Source: a bacterium (lineage in GTDB: Bacteria; Bacteroidota; Ignavibacteria; Kapaibacteriales; UBA7675). Taken from it: 64,000 bases of DNA. A program made the position numbers and the translations under genes. A model generated the notes under the pieces. That model made no database searches, was not told where the DNA came from, and saw only the letters and a list, made by a program, of their open reading frames with translations. This document shows, in pieces, positions 11,277-18,388 of the stretch; position 1 is the stretch's first letter, and the number at the start of each line of letters is the position of its first letter. The stretch spans positions 62,001 to 126,000 of the forward strand of contig JAUIKM010000005.1 of assembly GCA_030430495.1 (NCBI GenBank), given 5' to 3'.

Positions 11277-11888
11277 TCATCGCCCGTTGATCGGGCGCCT
11301 CGTGTGTTGTTCATATTTGTCGCTGTACCCCCACAGTGAAAGCTCCTCACCGCGCAACTCCAATTCGCAATTGGCACATTTGCCATAGGCGAGAATGGCC
11401 GTTTTGTTTTTTCTTAAACACCATTTCGACAGAATGGAGAATAGGTTGTCACTGCTCAGCGGAGCAAGGCCGCCGTCGTGCAGAATGCAGTAGTCGTGCA
11501 AATGAAAACAAATGTGAACTGCAGTGAACAATCGCTGCGCGGCGTTAATGTGGTCAAATCTGATGTTGTGGCCGGCCTCGGGGCGGTTGATGAAGTTCAA
11601 TACCACGTCGTAATCGGAGATCGAGTATTTCTCGAACAATTGTTTCAGCGTCATTCGACGATTAACTTTCTCAATGAAGTCCATGATGTTAAACGGCGCC
11701 GCAAATGAAGACCTGCTCGCCTGGCGTCCGGTTGAACTGAAAATCGACACAAGTTTGCCGTAAGACTCCTCAATCGGGCGATCGGCTGCGAAGCCGATGT
11801 GATACAACTTGCCCGGCAGAATCTCTATGTCAGGGTGATAGGATGTCGATCTGCCGGCCTGGGAGCGTCTGCCGTCTGCTGTGTTCAT
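11277..11888 (-). CDS. Orphan hypothetical protein with a CxxC motif
   Basis: 203 residues; I do not recognise the family. No signal peptide or membrane segment is visible, so it is probably cytoplasmic. The middle (about 68-100) carries two predicted helices around RRMTLKQLFEKYSISDYDV. The C-terminal third has CANCEL, a single CxxC that might bind metal or form a disulphide. The helical-then-CxxC order faintly recalls FlhC-type activators, but the second Cys pair of FlhC is missing and I do not press this. There is no clear ribosome site before the ATG at 11888; the internal ATG at the MDFIEK residues is an alternative start. It stands alone in a lower-GC stretch between terminated neighbours. 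Confidence 0.55.
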   Translation of the reverse strand: MNTADGRRSQAGRSTSYHPDIEILPGKLYHIGFAADRPIEESYGKLVSIFSSTGRQASRSSFAAPFNIMDFIEKVNRRMTLKQLFEKYSISDYDVVLNFINRPEAGHNIRFDHINAAQRLFTAVHICFHLHDYCILHDGGLAPLSSDNLFSILSKWCLRKNKTAILAYGKCANCELELRGEELSLWGYSDKYEQHTRRPINGR

Positions 11889-12273
11889 TGTTGGTTCGTT
11901 TGTTTACATCCGCCCGCATCTGCCTGATTCATTGGACTATCCCTTGCAACGAAGGTTGCATACCTGAAATTGCACAATTCCCAATAGCCGGACTCTTTCA
12001 ATTCAGCTCACACGGGTTGAATACAGCATTTAATTGGACATGTTATCAAATTGTTATAGATTCCCCGGCAATAACCGCAAAATGAATCATCAGCGCGTTG
12101 TTCAACAGCCATCTCCAAAGGCAGAGTTAATCGCCTGCGTAGCAATACATTCGATGAAAATGTTCGACATTTGACGAATTCCCGCTTGTGAACTTTCCAG
12201 TGCCGGAAATATCCTTGCCGATACGTCGCTTGTTGGCCTGTTATATGTCAAACCACTATTAACCGGGGTGTTT
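11889..12273. other. Gene-free, AT-richer spacer upstream of the multicopper oxidase gene
   Basis: 385 bp between divergent genes. It should contain promoters for both neighbours. I found no exact Bacteroidota promoter, repeat or RNA gene. Base composition is clearly more AT-rich than in the adjoining coding DNA. Confidence 0.4.
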
Positions 12274-14103
12274 ATGAAATTGCGTTTTACCACTTTGTTA
12301 TTCATGTGCCTGGCCCTGGCAGCCGGATTCTCATCCGGGCTCCAGGCTCAGAATTTTGCCAATCCATTGCCGATACCCTATCTCTTGCCGGGGCCGGAGT
12401 TCGACATCGACATTACTTCGGCGCAACACAACTTCGACCCCAACGCGACCCTGACCGATATCAATCTCAACGTCATGCTGTCCACCTATTGCTACAATGA
12501 AGTCGGCAATACGGGTATGACCTACAACGGTCCTACTCTGACCTTTGAAAAAGGCGGGGAGATGAATCTCGACATTAGCAACAACATCGACGAGGATATG
12601 GGGACAACTGTTCACTGGCATGGACTTAACGTTCCGGCAAAGGAGGACGGCGGCCCGCACCAGGTGATCGAACACGGTGCAACCTGGTCGCCCACACTGC
12701 CGATTGTGGACCCGGTTCAAACGATCTGGTATCACTCGCACCTTATGGACTTTACTACCGATCAGGTTATTCGCGGCATGGCCGGATTGATTGTCGTTGA
12801 GGATCCGCAAAACGATCCGCTCTATTCCGAACTGCCGCACGACTACGGCGTCAACGACATTCCACTTAACATCCAGGAAAAAGGTTTTGTGCTGGATTCG
12901 TCGACCACGCCGCCGACTGCAACGGCAATAAAAGCGGGCGAAAAACCCGGGAACGGTCCGTGGACTTTGGTCAATGGCGTTGTTAACGCTGTGGCGCGCG
13001 TGCCGCGTCAGGTCGTGCGCCTGCGCATCCTCAATGGTTCGCCGCGCAAAATGTTTCACATCGGGCTTTCAACCGAACTGGAAAATCCCACAACATTTGC
13101 GGACATGGTCATGATTGCTACCGGCGGCGGTTATCTGCCCGCAGCAATCCCGGTCAGCTCCTCCCTCATGGCCGTAGGCGATCGCATCGAATTTCTGGTC
13201 GACTTCTCGTCCTACGAAAACGGTACAACCCTCTACATGAGCAATCTGGCGGTGCCGTCGGACGCCAACTACGGTACGACTCTTGGTTCCGCGCTGATGG
13301 CTTTTGTCGTTGATGAGTCGATTACTCCCGATAATCCGGTGACGACCATCCCCGACGAACTGGATACGGAGTATAAACTGGCCGAGGGCGAGGTTGCCCG
13401 CACGCGCGACAAGGAATTACTCGGCAAAAAAGGCTCCGGCGATCTCTGGACAATCGACGGCACGCCCATGGACATGAGCGTCATCAATGACATCGTGCTT
13501 GTTAACACCAAAGAAAAATGGATTATTCACAACACAACCGATGTGGCGCACCCTTTTCACATTCACAAGGTGCAGTTTCAGGTGACGCGTTACGACGGCC
13601 TGCTCGGCACCATGGACGACCCGGGGCAGTGGGAATACCCCGACCTGCCGCCGGATCTGATCGGTTACAAGGATGTACAGTTAATTCGCGCCGGCGCGAC
13701 GCTCGAGTTTGAAGCGCGCTTCGATTTCTTCCCCAGTCCGCTGCTGGCTTCGGAAGGTTTTATGTATCACTGTCACATCCTCACGCACGAGGACAACAGC
13801 ATGATGCACCAGTTCGTTGTCGTCGATTCTGCGGATTTCCCCACAAGTGTTAAAGAGCCGACAACACAAAATGTGCTGATGGTTCATCCCAACCCGGTCG
13901 CCAACACACTGACCTTAAAGGGATCGTTTAACGAGCCGGGAACGCTGCGGATCTACAACCTGGCCGGTCAGATGATTAAAGAAGAGGCGCTTAACGTTCC
14001 TGCAGATGCGGTGCTGGACGTTCGCGATCTGCCGCGCGGTGCGGTCGTGGTTGAATTCAGTACGGTGAGCGATCGATTTATTCAGAAGGTGCTGCTCGAA
14101 TGA
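12274..14103 (+). CDS. T9SS-exported multicopper oxidase
   Basis: 609 residues from the ATG at 12274 (a GTG two codons earlier is possible). It has a signal peptide ending SGLQAQ and then three cupredoxin domains of the CotA/bilirubin-oxidase/FtsP kind. All four copper-binding motifs are present: HWHGLNVP, WYHSHLMD, HPFHIHKVQF and YHCHILTHEDNSMM. Type 1, 2 and 3 copper sites therefore look intact, the last with an axial Met. Such enzymes oxidise metals or phenols with reduction of O2 to water. The last 75 or so residues, from MVHPNPVAN on, form a T9SS sorting domain, so the enzyme should be on the cell surface rather than free in the periplasm. The substrate cannot be assigned. It is a single gene with its own terminator. 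Confidence 0.92.
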   Translation: MKLRFTTLLFMCLALAAGFSSGLQAQNFANPLPIPYLLPGPEFDIDITSAQHNFDPNATLTDINLNVMLSTYCYNEVGNTGMTYNGPTLTFEKGGEMNLDISNNIDEDMGTTVHWHGLNVPAKEDGGPHQVIEHGATWSPTLPIVDPVQTIWYHSHLMDFTTDQVIRGMAGLIVVEDPQNDPLYSELPHDYGVNDIPLNIQEKGFVLDSSTTPPTATAIKAGEKPGNGPWTLVNGVVNAVARVPRQVVRLRILNGSPRKMFHIGLSTELENPTTFADMVMIATGGGYLPAAIPVSSSLMAVGDRIEFLVDFSSYENGTTLYMSNLAVPSDANYGTTLGSALMAFVVDESITPDNPVTTIPDELDTEYKLAEGEVARTRDKELLGKKGSGDLWTIDGTPMDMSVINDIVLVNTKEKWIIHNTTDVAHPFHIHKVQFQVTRYDGLLGTMDDPGQWEYPDLPPDLIGYKDVQLIRAGATLEFEARFDFFPSPLLASEGFMYHCHILTHEDNSMMHQFVVVDSADFPTSVKEPTTQNVLMVHPNPVANTLTLKGSFNEPGTLRIYNLAGQMIKEEALNVPADAVLDVRDLPRGAVVVEFSTVSDRFIQKVLLE

Positions 14104-14485
14104 CCGTTGTTTAACACTGGTGTTTGACAAATGCACAGCCCGGGAGATTCTTGTCCCCCGGGCTGTATGTTTTTATTCGGCGTGAATCTGCATCACCACG
14201 TGTTTCTGTCCTGGCTGATTCTCTGACGGCTGCGCCCGGCCGGACCGCGCTTGCTTTAAATCCTTCTTGTTAGTCCTGCAGCCGGAAGTTTAAGTGTTTC
14301 AGGCCGCTGAGCTCTGAGCGGTTTTCGATTGCCGGGTTGGCAAGTGGAAATACAAACCGCCGGCCGCATGGTAAACCAGCGGCCGACGGTCAAGTCGACT
14401 TGTTTAACAGTTGTTCGGCAGCAATGGCGCTATGCGGTTAACAGAGACGCCGGCTGCTCTGGCGAGCATGAATTGTATTTGCGGC
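14104..14485. other. Convergent spacer between the multicopper oxidase and a small secreted-protein gene
   Basis: 382 bp. Apart from the terminator at 14135-14175 nothing recognisable is present. Short open frames on the plus strand overlap the end of the minus-strand gene and look like shadows. Confidence 0.4.
14135..14175 (+). terminator. Rho-independent terminator after the multicopper oxidase gene
   Basis: ACAGCCCGGG pairs perfectly with CCCGGGCTGT around a 12-base loop, followed by ATG and a T-rich run. It lies 31 bp after the stop. Confidence 0.88.
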
Positions 14486-15031
14486 TTAGGGAGTGGAAAC
14501 CTGAACCGGGCAGGTCGAGCCGGCTTTCAGTTTGATTTTGTCTCCACTTGCATTTGTGAATGTCTGATCTTGCAGCAGTTCAAGATGCATGACGCCCGTA
14601 TGCGGCCATGAATCGATCGTGCCGACCGATACCCACTCGGCTGCGGCCGGAGCTGTCAGTTCCTCGGAGCAGCCGAATACTTTGACTTTGCCCTTTACGA
14701 CAACTCTGACGTTCGCCGGGAACAGCGTAACGCCGTTATCGCTTGAAAGTTCAACGTAGCTGCTCGAACCGAGATCCAGGCTTCCTTCAAACAAGGAATT
14801 GACTGAACTGATCGACTCCAGATTGGCAGTCTGAAGTGTCGCAGTGCCGGACATGGCTCCGCACTCAACTGTTACATTGGAGTTCAGATTAACAGTGAAA
14901 TCATCATTCACAACGGTTTCATACACTGCCTGGTCACTGTCACATTCACTTACCGCGGCCTGCATTTCAACTGAAAAAAGCACGGCTACCGCCAGCAGAC
15001 TTAAAATCTGCAGAGTCTTGATCTTGAACAT
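14486..15031 (-). CDS. Small secreted protein of unknown function
   Basis: 181 residues from the ATG at 15031, chosen because AGGAG stands eight bases before it and a signal peptide follows at once (KIKTLQILSLLAVAVLFSVEMQAA). The frame is open a further 54 codons upstream without support. The mature part is rich in Ser, Val and Thr with alternating hydrophobic residues, consistent with a beta-sandwich or short beta-helix. Cysteines in VSECDSD, VTVECG, VFGCSEE and STCPV could form two disulphides. It has no T9SS tail or lipobox, so periplasmic or released. I do not recognise the family. Confidence 0.65.
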   Translation of the reverse strand: MFKIKTLQILSLLAVAVLFSVEMQAAVSECDSDQAVYETVVNDDFTVNLNSNVTVECGAMSGTATLQTANLESISSVNSLFEGSLDLGSSSYVELSSDNGVTLFPANVRVVVKGKVKVFGCSEELTAPAAAEWVSVGTIDSWPHTGVMHLELLQDQTFTNASGDKIKLKAGSTCPVQVSTP

Positions 15032-15836
15032 TGATATCTCCTGAGAAAGAAAAAAATGGAACATTAATTGACGGCAGTGGTCAACCGCTGGCCAGCGCTT
15101 GTTAACGACTTGGGAGACCGGCAAGGCCTTGCCGGTCACAACGCGATCACAAGTTGACGACGCAAGCCAGTGGGCTGTGGAGATGGCCTGCATTGTACAA
15201 CAGTGGAAAAGCTACAAAAAACTCTGGGAATCAGCACAAAATATTTTCGCATATTTTTGCAGCCGGGCCGTGATTGTTACGCATGTTCCATAAGGTGTTT
15301 GCAGAGAAGTAATTTAACAAGAGTATGGCGTCACCGCTTCAGGTAAGGCTGGGTAAGGGTTTTGCTGCTATTGGGTTTGGGTGTGCATCCTGATTGTTTT
15401 TGAATATTGATGGTTCGTTACTCTTCCTTGTGGAGCAGTACTTGCTGGGTATTGTGGTCTGGAATTTTGCGCGCAAGATATGTATCTGCACATCCTTCTG
15501 TCCGTCGGAGGGGGAAGGGGAGTGTTGTGAATGTAGTAAGCGTGTGTTTTCAGGTCTTTACACATTCTGTTGTGGATTCGTTTTCAGTTTGTGTCAGGGG
15601 CGGTCCCGGAAGTTGACTCTTCTTTGTTCCTTGTTGAAGGAGTGTGAAATCAGGCTGAGCAGAAGTATGGTTGATGTGACGAGCGACTGCACAGTCGCAG
15701 ACGTGCAGAATTAATCAACGACTTTCAAGTGTGCTCACAACTGTCAGCTGAACACTGCAATGTTAACAAAAGGGAAAAACAAGCCGCCGGGTGAAAAACC
15801 GGAGGCGAAGTGTTCTTGAGAAATGTTGAGGTGTGC
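15032..15836. other. Long gene-poor, AT-richer region
   Basis: 805 bp. The open frames of 60-106 codons on both strands lack ribosome sites and protein-like composition. One structured spot is visible at 15670-15719: an outer GTTGAT/ATCAAC pairing enclosing the hairpin GCGACTG/CAGTCGC (15683-15698). It has no T-run and could be part of an unannotated RNA or a binding site. Nothing else is evident. Confidence 0.4.
15783..15806 (-). terminator. Possible terminator after the response-regulator gene
   Basis: On the minus strand GCCTCCGG pairs with CCGGCGGC (one mismatch), followed by TTGTTTTTCCC. It is about 30 bp past the stop codon of the response-regulator gene and would end the csrA-fliW unit too. 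Confidence 0.5.
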
Positions 15837-16481
15837 TCAGCTCTCGCCTTCGTCTTTTTTGAGCAGCAATTCCTTGATTACGTCAATCTGCTGCTGGCGT
15901 TTGCTTTCGCGGCTGTAGCGTTTTGAGGCTTCGCCGGCGGCGGTGGAGGGATCGTTGGGTGCCCGGTCGGGTGGGCGCATCGCAGCTGCGGCGTCGGAGG
16001 CGGACTGCGTCTCGTCGCCGGATTTGACTTCCTGGTTTTCCTGTTGCGCCTGCACCTCGCGCAGTTCCTGTTCCGACATTTGTGATCGCTGGGTGATTTC
16101 GTTCAGGTATTCGCTGCCGAGAATGTGTTTAAGTTTGTCGAATATCGTGGCGCGTGTAAACGGTTTGGAAATAAAACCGACGGCGCCCGTTTTAACGGCC
16201 AGGCCCAGGTTTTCGGTGTCGCTCAGAGCCGAAATCATCACAACCGGGATGTTGCGTGTCTGTTTAAGGCGCTTCAGCATTTTGAGTGTTAAATGCCCCG
16301 ACAGCTCAGGCATCATGATGTCGAGAAAAACCACGACGGGCTGGTGCTCCAGGGCCAGCGCCACGCCGTCAAAGCCGTTGGTGGCGATATACGTGCGGAA
16401 GCCGAAACCCTCCAGAACCTTGGAGAGAATCCGCTGCATCCAGACGTCGTCATCGACTATGACAATCGGGTATTCCGCCAT
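15837..16481 (-). CDS. Response regulator with a receiver domain and no DNA-binding domain
   Basis: 214 residues. The start is the ATG at 16481 (MAEYPIVIVDDD); an upstream in-frame start has no support. Residues 1-125 form a CheY-like receiver with the acidic pair at 10-12, phospho-acceptor Asp54 in FLDIMMPE, Ser84 in VMISAL and Lys106 in ISKPF, so it should accept phosphate from a histidine kinase. The remaining 90 residues are polar and low-complexity (many Gln, Glu, Ser, Ala), ending in a Lys/Glu-rich helix, with no HTH or enzyme domain. It probably acts by protein contact. It lies 105 bp downstream of csrA on the same strand, which suggests a link with motility or surface behaviour. The partner kinase is not in the window. 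Confidence 0.88.
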   Translation of the reverse strand: MAEYPIVIVDDDVWMQRILSKVLEGFGFRTYIATNGFDGVALALEHQPVVVFLDIMMPELSGHLTLKMLKRLKQTRNIPVVMISALSDTENLGLAVKTGAVGFISKPFTRATIFDKLKHILGSEYLNEITQRSQMSEQELREVQAQQENQEVKSGDETQSASDAAAAMRPPDRAPNDPSTAAGEASKRYSRESKRQQQIDVIKELLLKKDEGES

Positions 16482-16585
16482 TGTACTACGCGCGTGAATT
16501 AAACAATAACTCTTCCGCGGGCGCCGTGCATCGGAGCGTCGCCGCAACGGAATCTGCCTTTTCCGGCAAGTGGCCGGCGCTCGAA

Positions 16586-16894
16586 TCAGTCAACGGAGCT
16601 GGGAACAAGCGTGCCGTTGCTCCTGCCGTTTGTCTCCGGCTGCGCACCGTTGGAGGAGGTTTCCACGATAAAACCGGCCTTGCGGAATGCATCGCGAACT
16701 TCATCCAATTCGGCATTGGCCGACTGCCGGTTCACTTCGACGATTTTATCCTGTATCTCCTGCCTGTGAACCGGGATGGAGCGCGGCGCTTCGATGCCGA
16801 CCTTCACGAAACCGCGATCGAATCCCAGGACGGTAATTCGAATGGAATTACCGATCACGACGGATTCACCGATTTTTCGCGAGAGGACGAGCAT
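16586..16894 (-). CDS. csrA: Carbon storage regulator CsrA with a C-terminal extension
   Basis: 102 residues. The first 60 are classical CsrA: MLVLSRKIGESVVIG, IRITVLGF and VKVGIEAPRSIPVHR. CsrA is a dimeric RNA-binding protein that blocks or stabilises mRNAs at GGA-containing sites, notably flagellin mRNA. The family usually stops at 60-75 residues; here about 35 extra residues follow, ending in a Ser/Asn/Gly-rich tail. Only three bases separate the fliW stop from the csrA start, so the two are co-translated. FliW is the known protein antagonist of CsrA, and the pair forms a partner switch tied to flagellin level. Identification is firm; the role of the tail is unknown. Confidence 0.96.
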   Translation of the reverse strand: MLVLSRKIGESVVIGNSIRITVLGFDRGFVKVGIEAPRSIPVHRQEIQDKIVEVNRQSANAELDEVRDAFRKAGFIVETSSNGAQPETNGRSNGTLVPSSVD

Positions 16895-16897
16895 GGT

Positions 16898-17410
16898 TTA
16901 CAGCGCCTCCTGAGCTTGCTCGGAACGCGCCCCGATCGGGAATTCGGGGGAGAAGCGTTCGGACGAGAGAATAATCTGGCGACCGGACTGGTCTTTGACA
17001 TTTAACAGTACCGGCGCACGCATATTGGCTGTCATCCTGCCGACTTCGTTGTTCAGCGTAACAATCACGAGGGGGATGGTCGAATCGGCCGTGTGTTCTT
17101 TGCCAAGTCGGTAGTCGAAGTCGATGACAAAGGGGCTGACGAGCGGAAAGCCGATTGTGCTGTCGTCCAGCGAGACCAGCCAGCGCAGGGGCAGCATCGA
17201 TTCTTCGCCGATGAGCACAAACTCGTGCAGGTGCTCAAAGCCGAACAGTCCGTCGGCAAAGCGAAAGATGTGGCGGGGATGAACTTCGATCTCCCCAAAC
17301 TGGCGTGTTGCGATGCGGCGGGTATCCTGGCTTTCGCCGGATTCTGCGCGGCCCGGAGAGACCGATGCGCTGAACGCCGTGGTTTCTACTGCTTCCTGCA
17401 TGAAACTCAT
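16898..17410 (-). CDS. fliW: Flagellar assembly factor FliW (CsrA antagonist)
   Basis: 170 residues. The conserved core is visible: FGEIEVHPRHIFRFADGLFGFE, then PLRWLVSLDD, IGFPLVSPF, and NVKDQSGRQIIL. FliW binds either flagellin or CsrA and so couples flagellin translation to filament assembly. The first 30 residues are unlike the family and probably flexible. The ATG at 17410 begins the frame; the ATG at 17401 is preceded by GGATGA at a good distance and may be the true start. Together with csrA (3 bp downstream) and motB (71 bp upstream) it indicates that the organism is flagellated or descends from a flagellated ancestor. Confidence 0.94.
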   Translation of the reverse strand: MSFMQEAVETTAFSASVSPGRAESGESQDTRRIATRQFGEIEVHPRHIFRFADGLFGFEHLHEFVLIGEESMLPLRWLVSLDDSTIGFPLVSPFVIDFDYRLGKEHTADSTIPLVIVTLNNEVGRMTANMRAPVLLNVKDQSGRQIILSSERFSPEFPIGARSEQAQEAL

Positions 17411-17480
17411 CCTGATGTCAATCCACGAAATCCGGGCAGAAAGCTACGGCAATCGCCCATGAATTCAAAAATATTTTACC

Positions 17481-18242
17481 TCAGCGTTCCTGCCGCGCGG
17501 AGGGAGGATCGTAGAGCCGCGTCGAGGGCGTATCGTTGGGCAATTCCTTGATCAAAATCTCGACGCGCCGGTTGCGGCTTTTGGCTTCGGCGCTGTTGTT
17601 CGGGACTTTGGGTTCCTTGTCCGCCCGTCCGCTGATGGTCATGTAGGCATCCGGAATAGCCTGGCTCAGGAAGTAGGCCACATTCGTGGCGCGCGCCACG
17701 GAGAGATGCCAGTTGGAAGCGTAGCGGAACGTATTGATGCTGTCGCTGTCCGTATGGCCCGATATTTCAATCTGCTTGTTGACGCCGGTCATGACGTTGC
17801 GCAGCGATTCGAGCGCCTGCAAGGCATTGACCTGAATCTCGGCGCGACCCGAGGCGAAGAGGAGCGATTCCGACAGCGTCAGAAGCACGCCGTCGTCCAC
17901 GCGCTCGACGGTTATCAGGCTGTCGTTGATCTGGCTGCTCAGCGAATCCGAAAACTCCGAGCTGATCTGCTCGATCGTTTTTTCGGTTCCGTCGACGGGT
18001 GCGTTGCTCTCGGGCAGCACGCCGACGTCGCCCGGCAGATTGCCCTCGCCGTCGCCGGCAAAGTACTGACTGAAAGCCTGTGACGCCTCCTGGTACTTGG
18101 AAGCATCGACCTGCGAGGTCGCATACAGTATCACAAACAGACCGAGCAGCAGCGTTATCAGATCTGCATATGTAATCAGATAGCGGTCGGTCCCCCCGGA
18201 GTGACCGTTCTTCGCCCGATCTTTTCGCTTTTTCATGGCCAT
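17481..18242 (-). CDS. motB: MotB-like / OmpA-domain stator protein
   Basis: 253 residues from the ATG at 18242, behind GGAGGAA; the open frame upstream is not coding. One N-terminal membrane helix carries the plug-like sequence YADLITLLLGLFVILYA, with Asp27 at the position of the proton-binding Asp of MotB. A linker with GDGEGNLPGD follows, then a C-terminal OmpA-like peptidoglycan-binding domain (LLFASGRAEI, ISGHTDSDS, SVARATNVAYFL, GRADKEP). In the flagellar motor MotB anchors the MotA/MotB ion channel to the cell wall. Unusually, no motA lies next to it: the upstream neighbour is a secreted Asp-box protein separated by a terminator. A MotB homologue in another complex cannot be excluded. 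Confidence 0.85.
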   Translation of the reverse strand: MAMKKRKDRAKNGHSGGTDRYLITYADLITLLLGLFVILYATSQVDASKYQEASQAFSQYFAGDGEGNLPGDVGVLPESNAPVDGTEKTIEQISSEFSDSLSSQINDSLITVERVDDGVLLTLSESLLFASGRAEIQVNALQALESLRNVMTGVNKQIEISGHTDSDSINTFRYASNWHLSVARATNVAYFLSQAIPDAYMTISGRADKEPKVPNNSAEAKSRNRRVEILIKELPNDTPSTRLYDPPSARQER

Positions 18243-18304
18243 GGAGCATTCCTCCGCGCTAATTGAGAATATCGGACGAAACTTGCCAATCTTGACAGCA
18301 AGAG

Positions 18305-18349
18305 GATAAAATACAACAGGCGGTGGATTCATTTCGAAGCCACCGCCTG
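18305..18349 (-). terminator. Rho-independent terminator after the Asp-box protein gene
   Basis: CAGGCGGTGG pairs perfectly with CCACCGCCTG around a 13-base loop; on the minus strand TTGTATTTTATCC follows. It lies 40 bp past the stop of the 1,200-residue protein gene and isolates motB from it. Confidence 0.82.
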
Positions 18350-18388
18350 CATTGGAGGATTTGCGAGTGCGCCGGGCGCACGTTTTTG

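Noticed and set aside
11277-11888. FlhC-type flagellar activator
   Set aside because: Only one CxxC and no further similarity; the nearby motility genes made it tempting but the match is too weak.
15394-15714. Open frames of 106 and 69 codons in the 15-kb gene desert
   Set aside because: No ribosome site; Cys/Ser/Phe-rich random-looking peptides; overlapping frames equally open.
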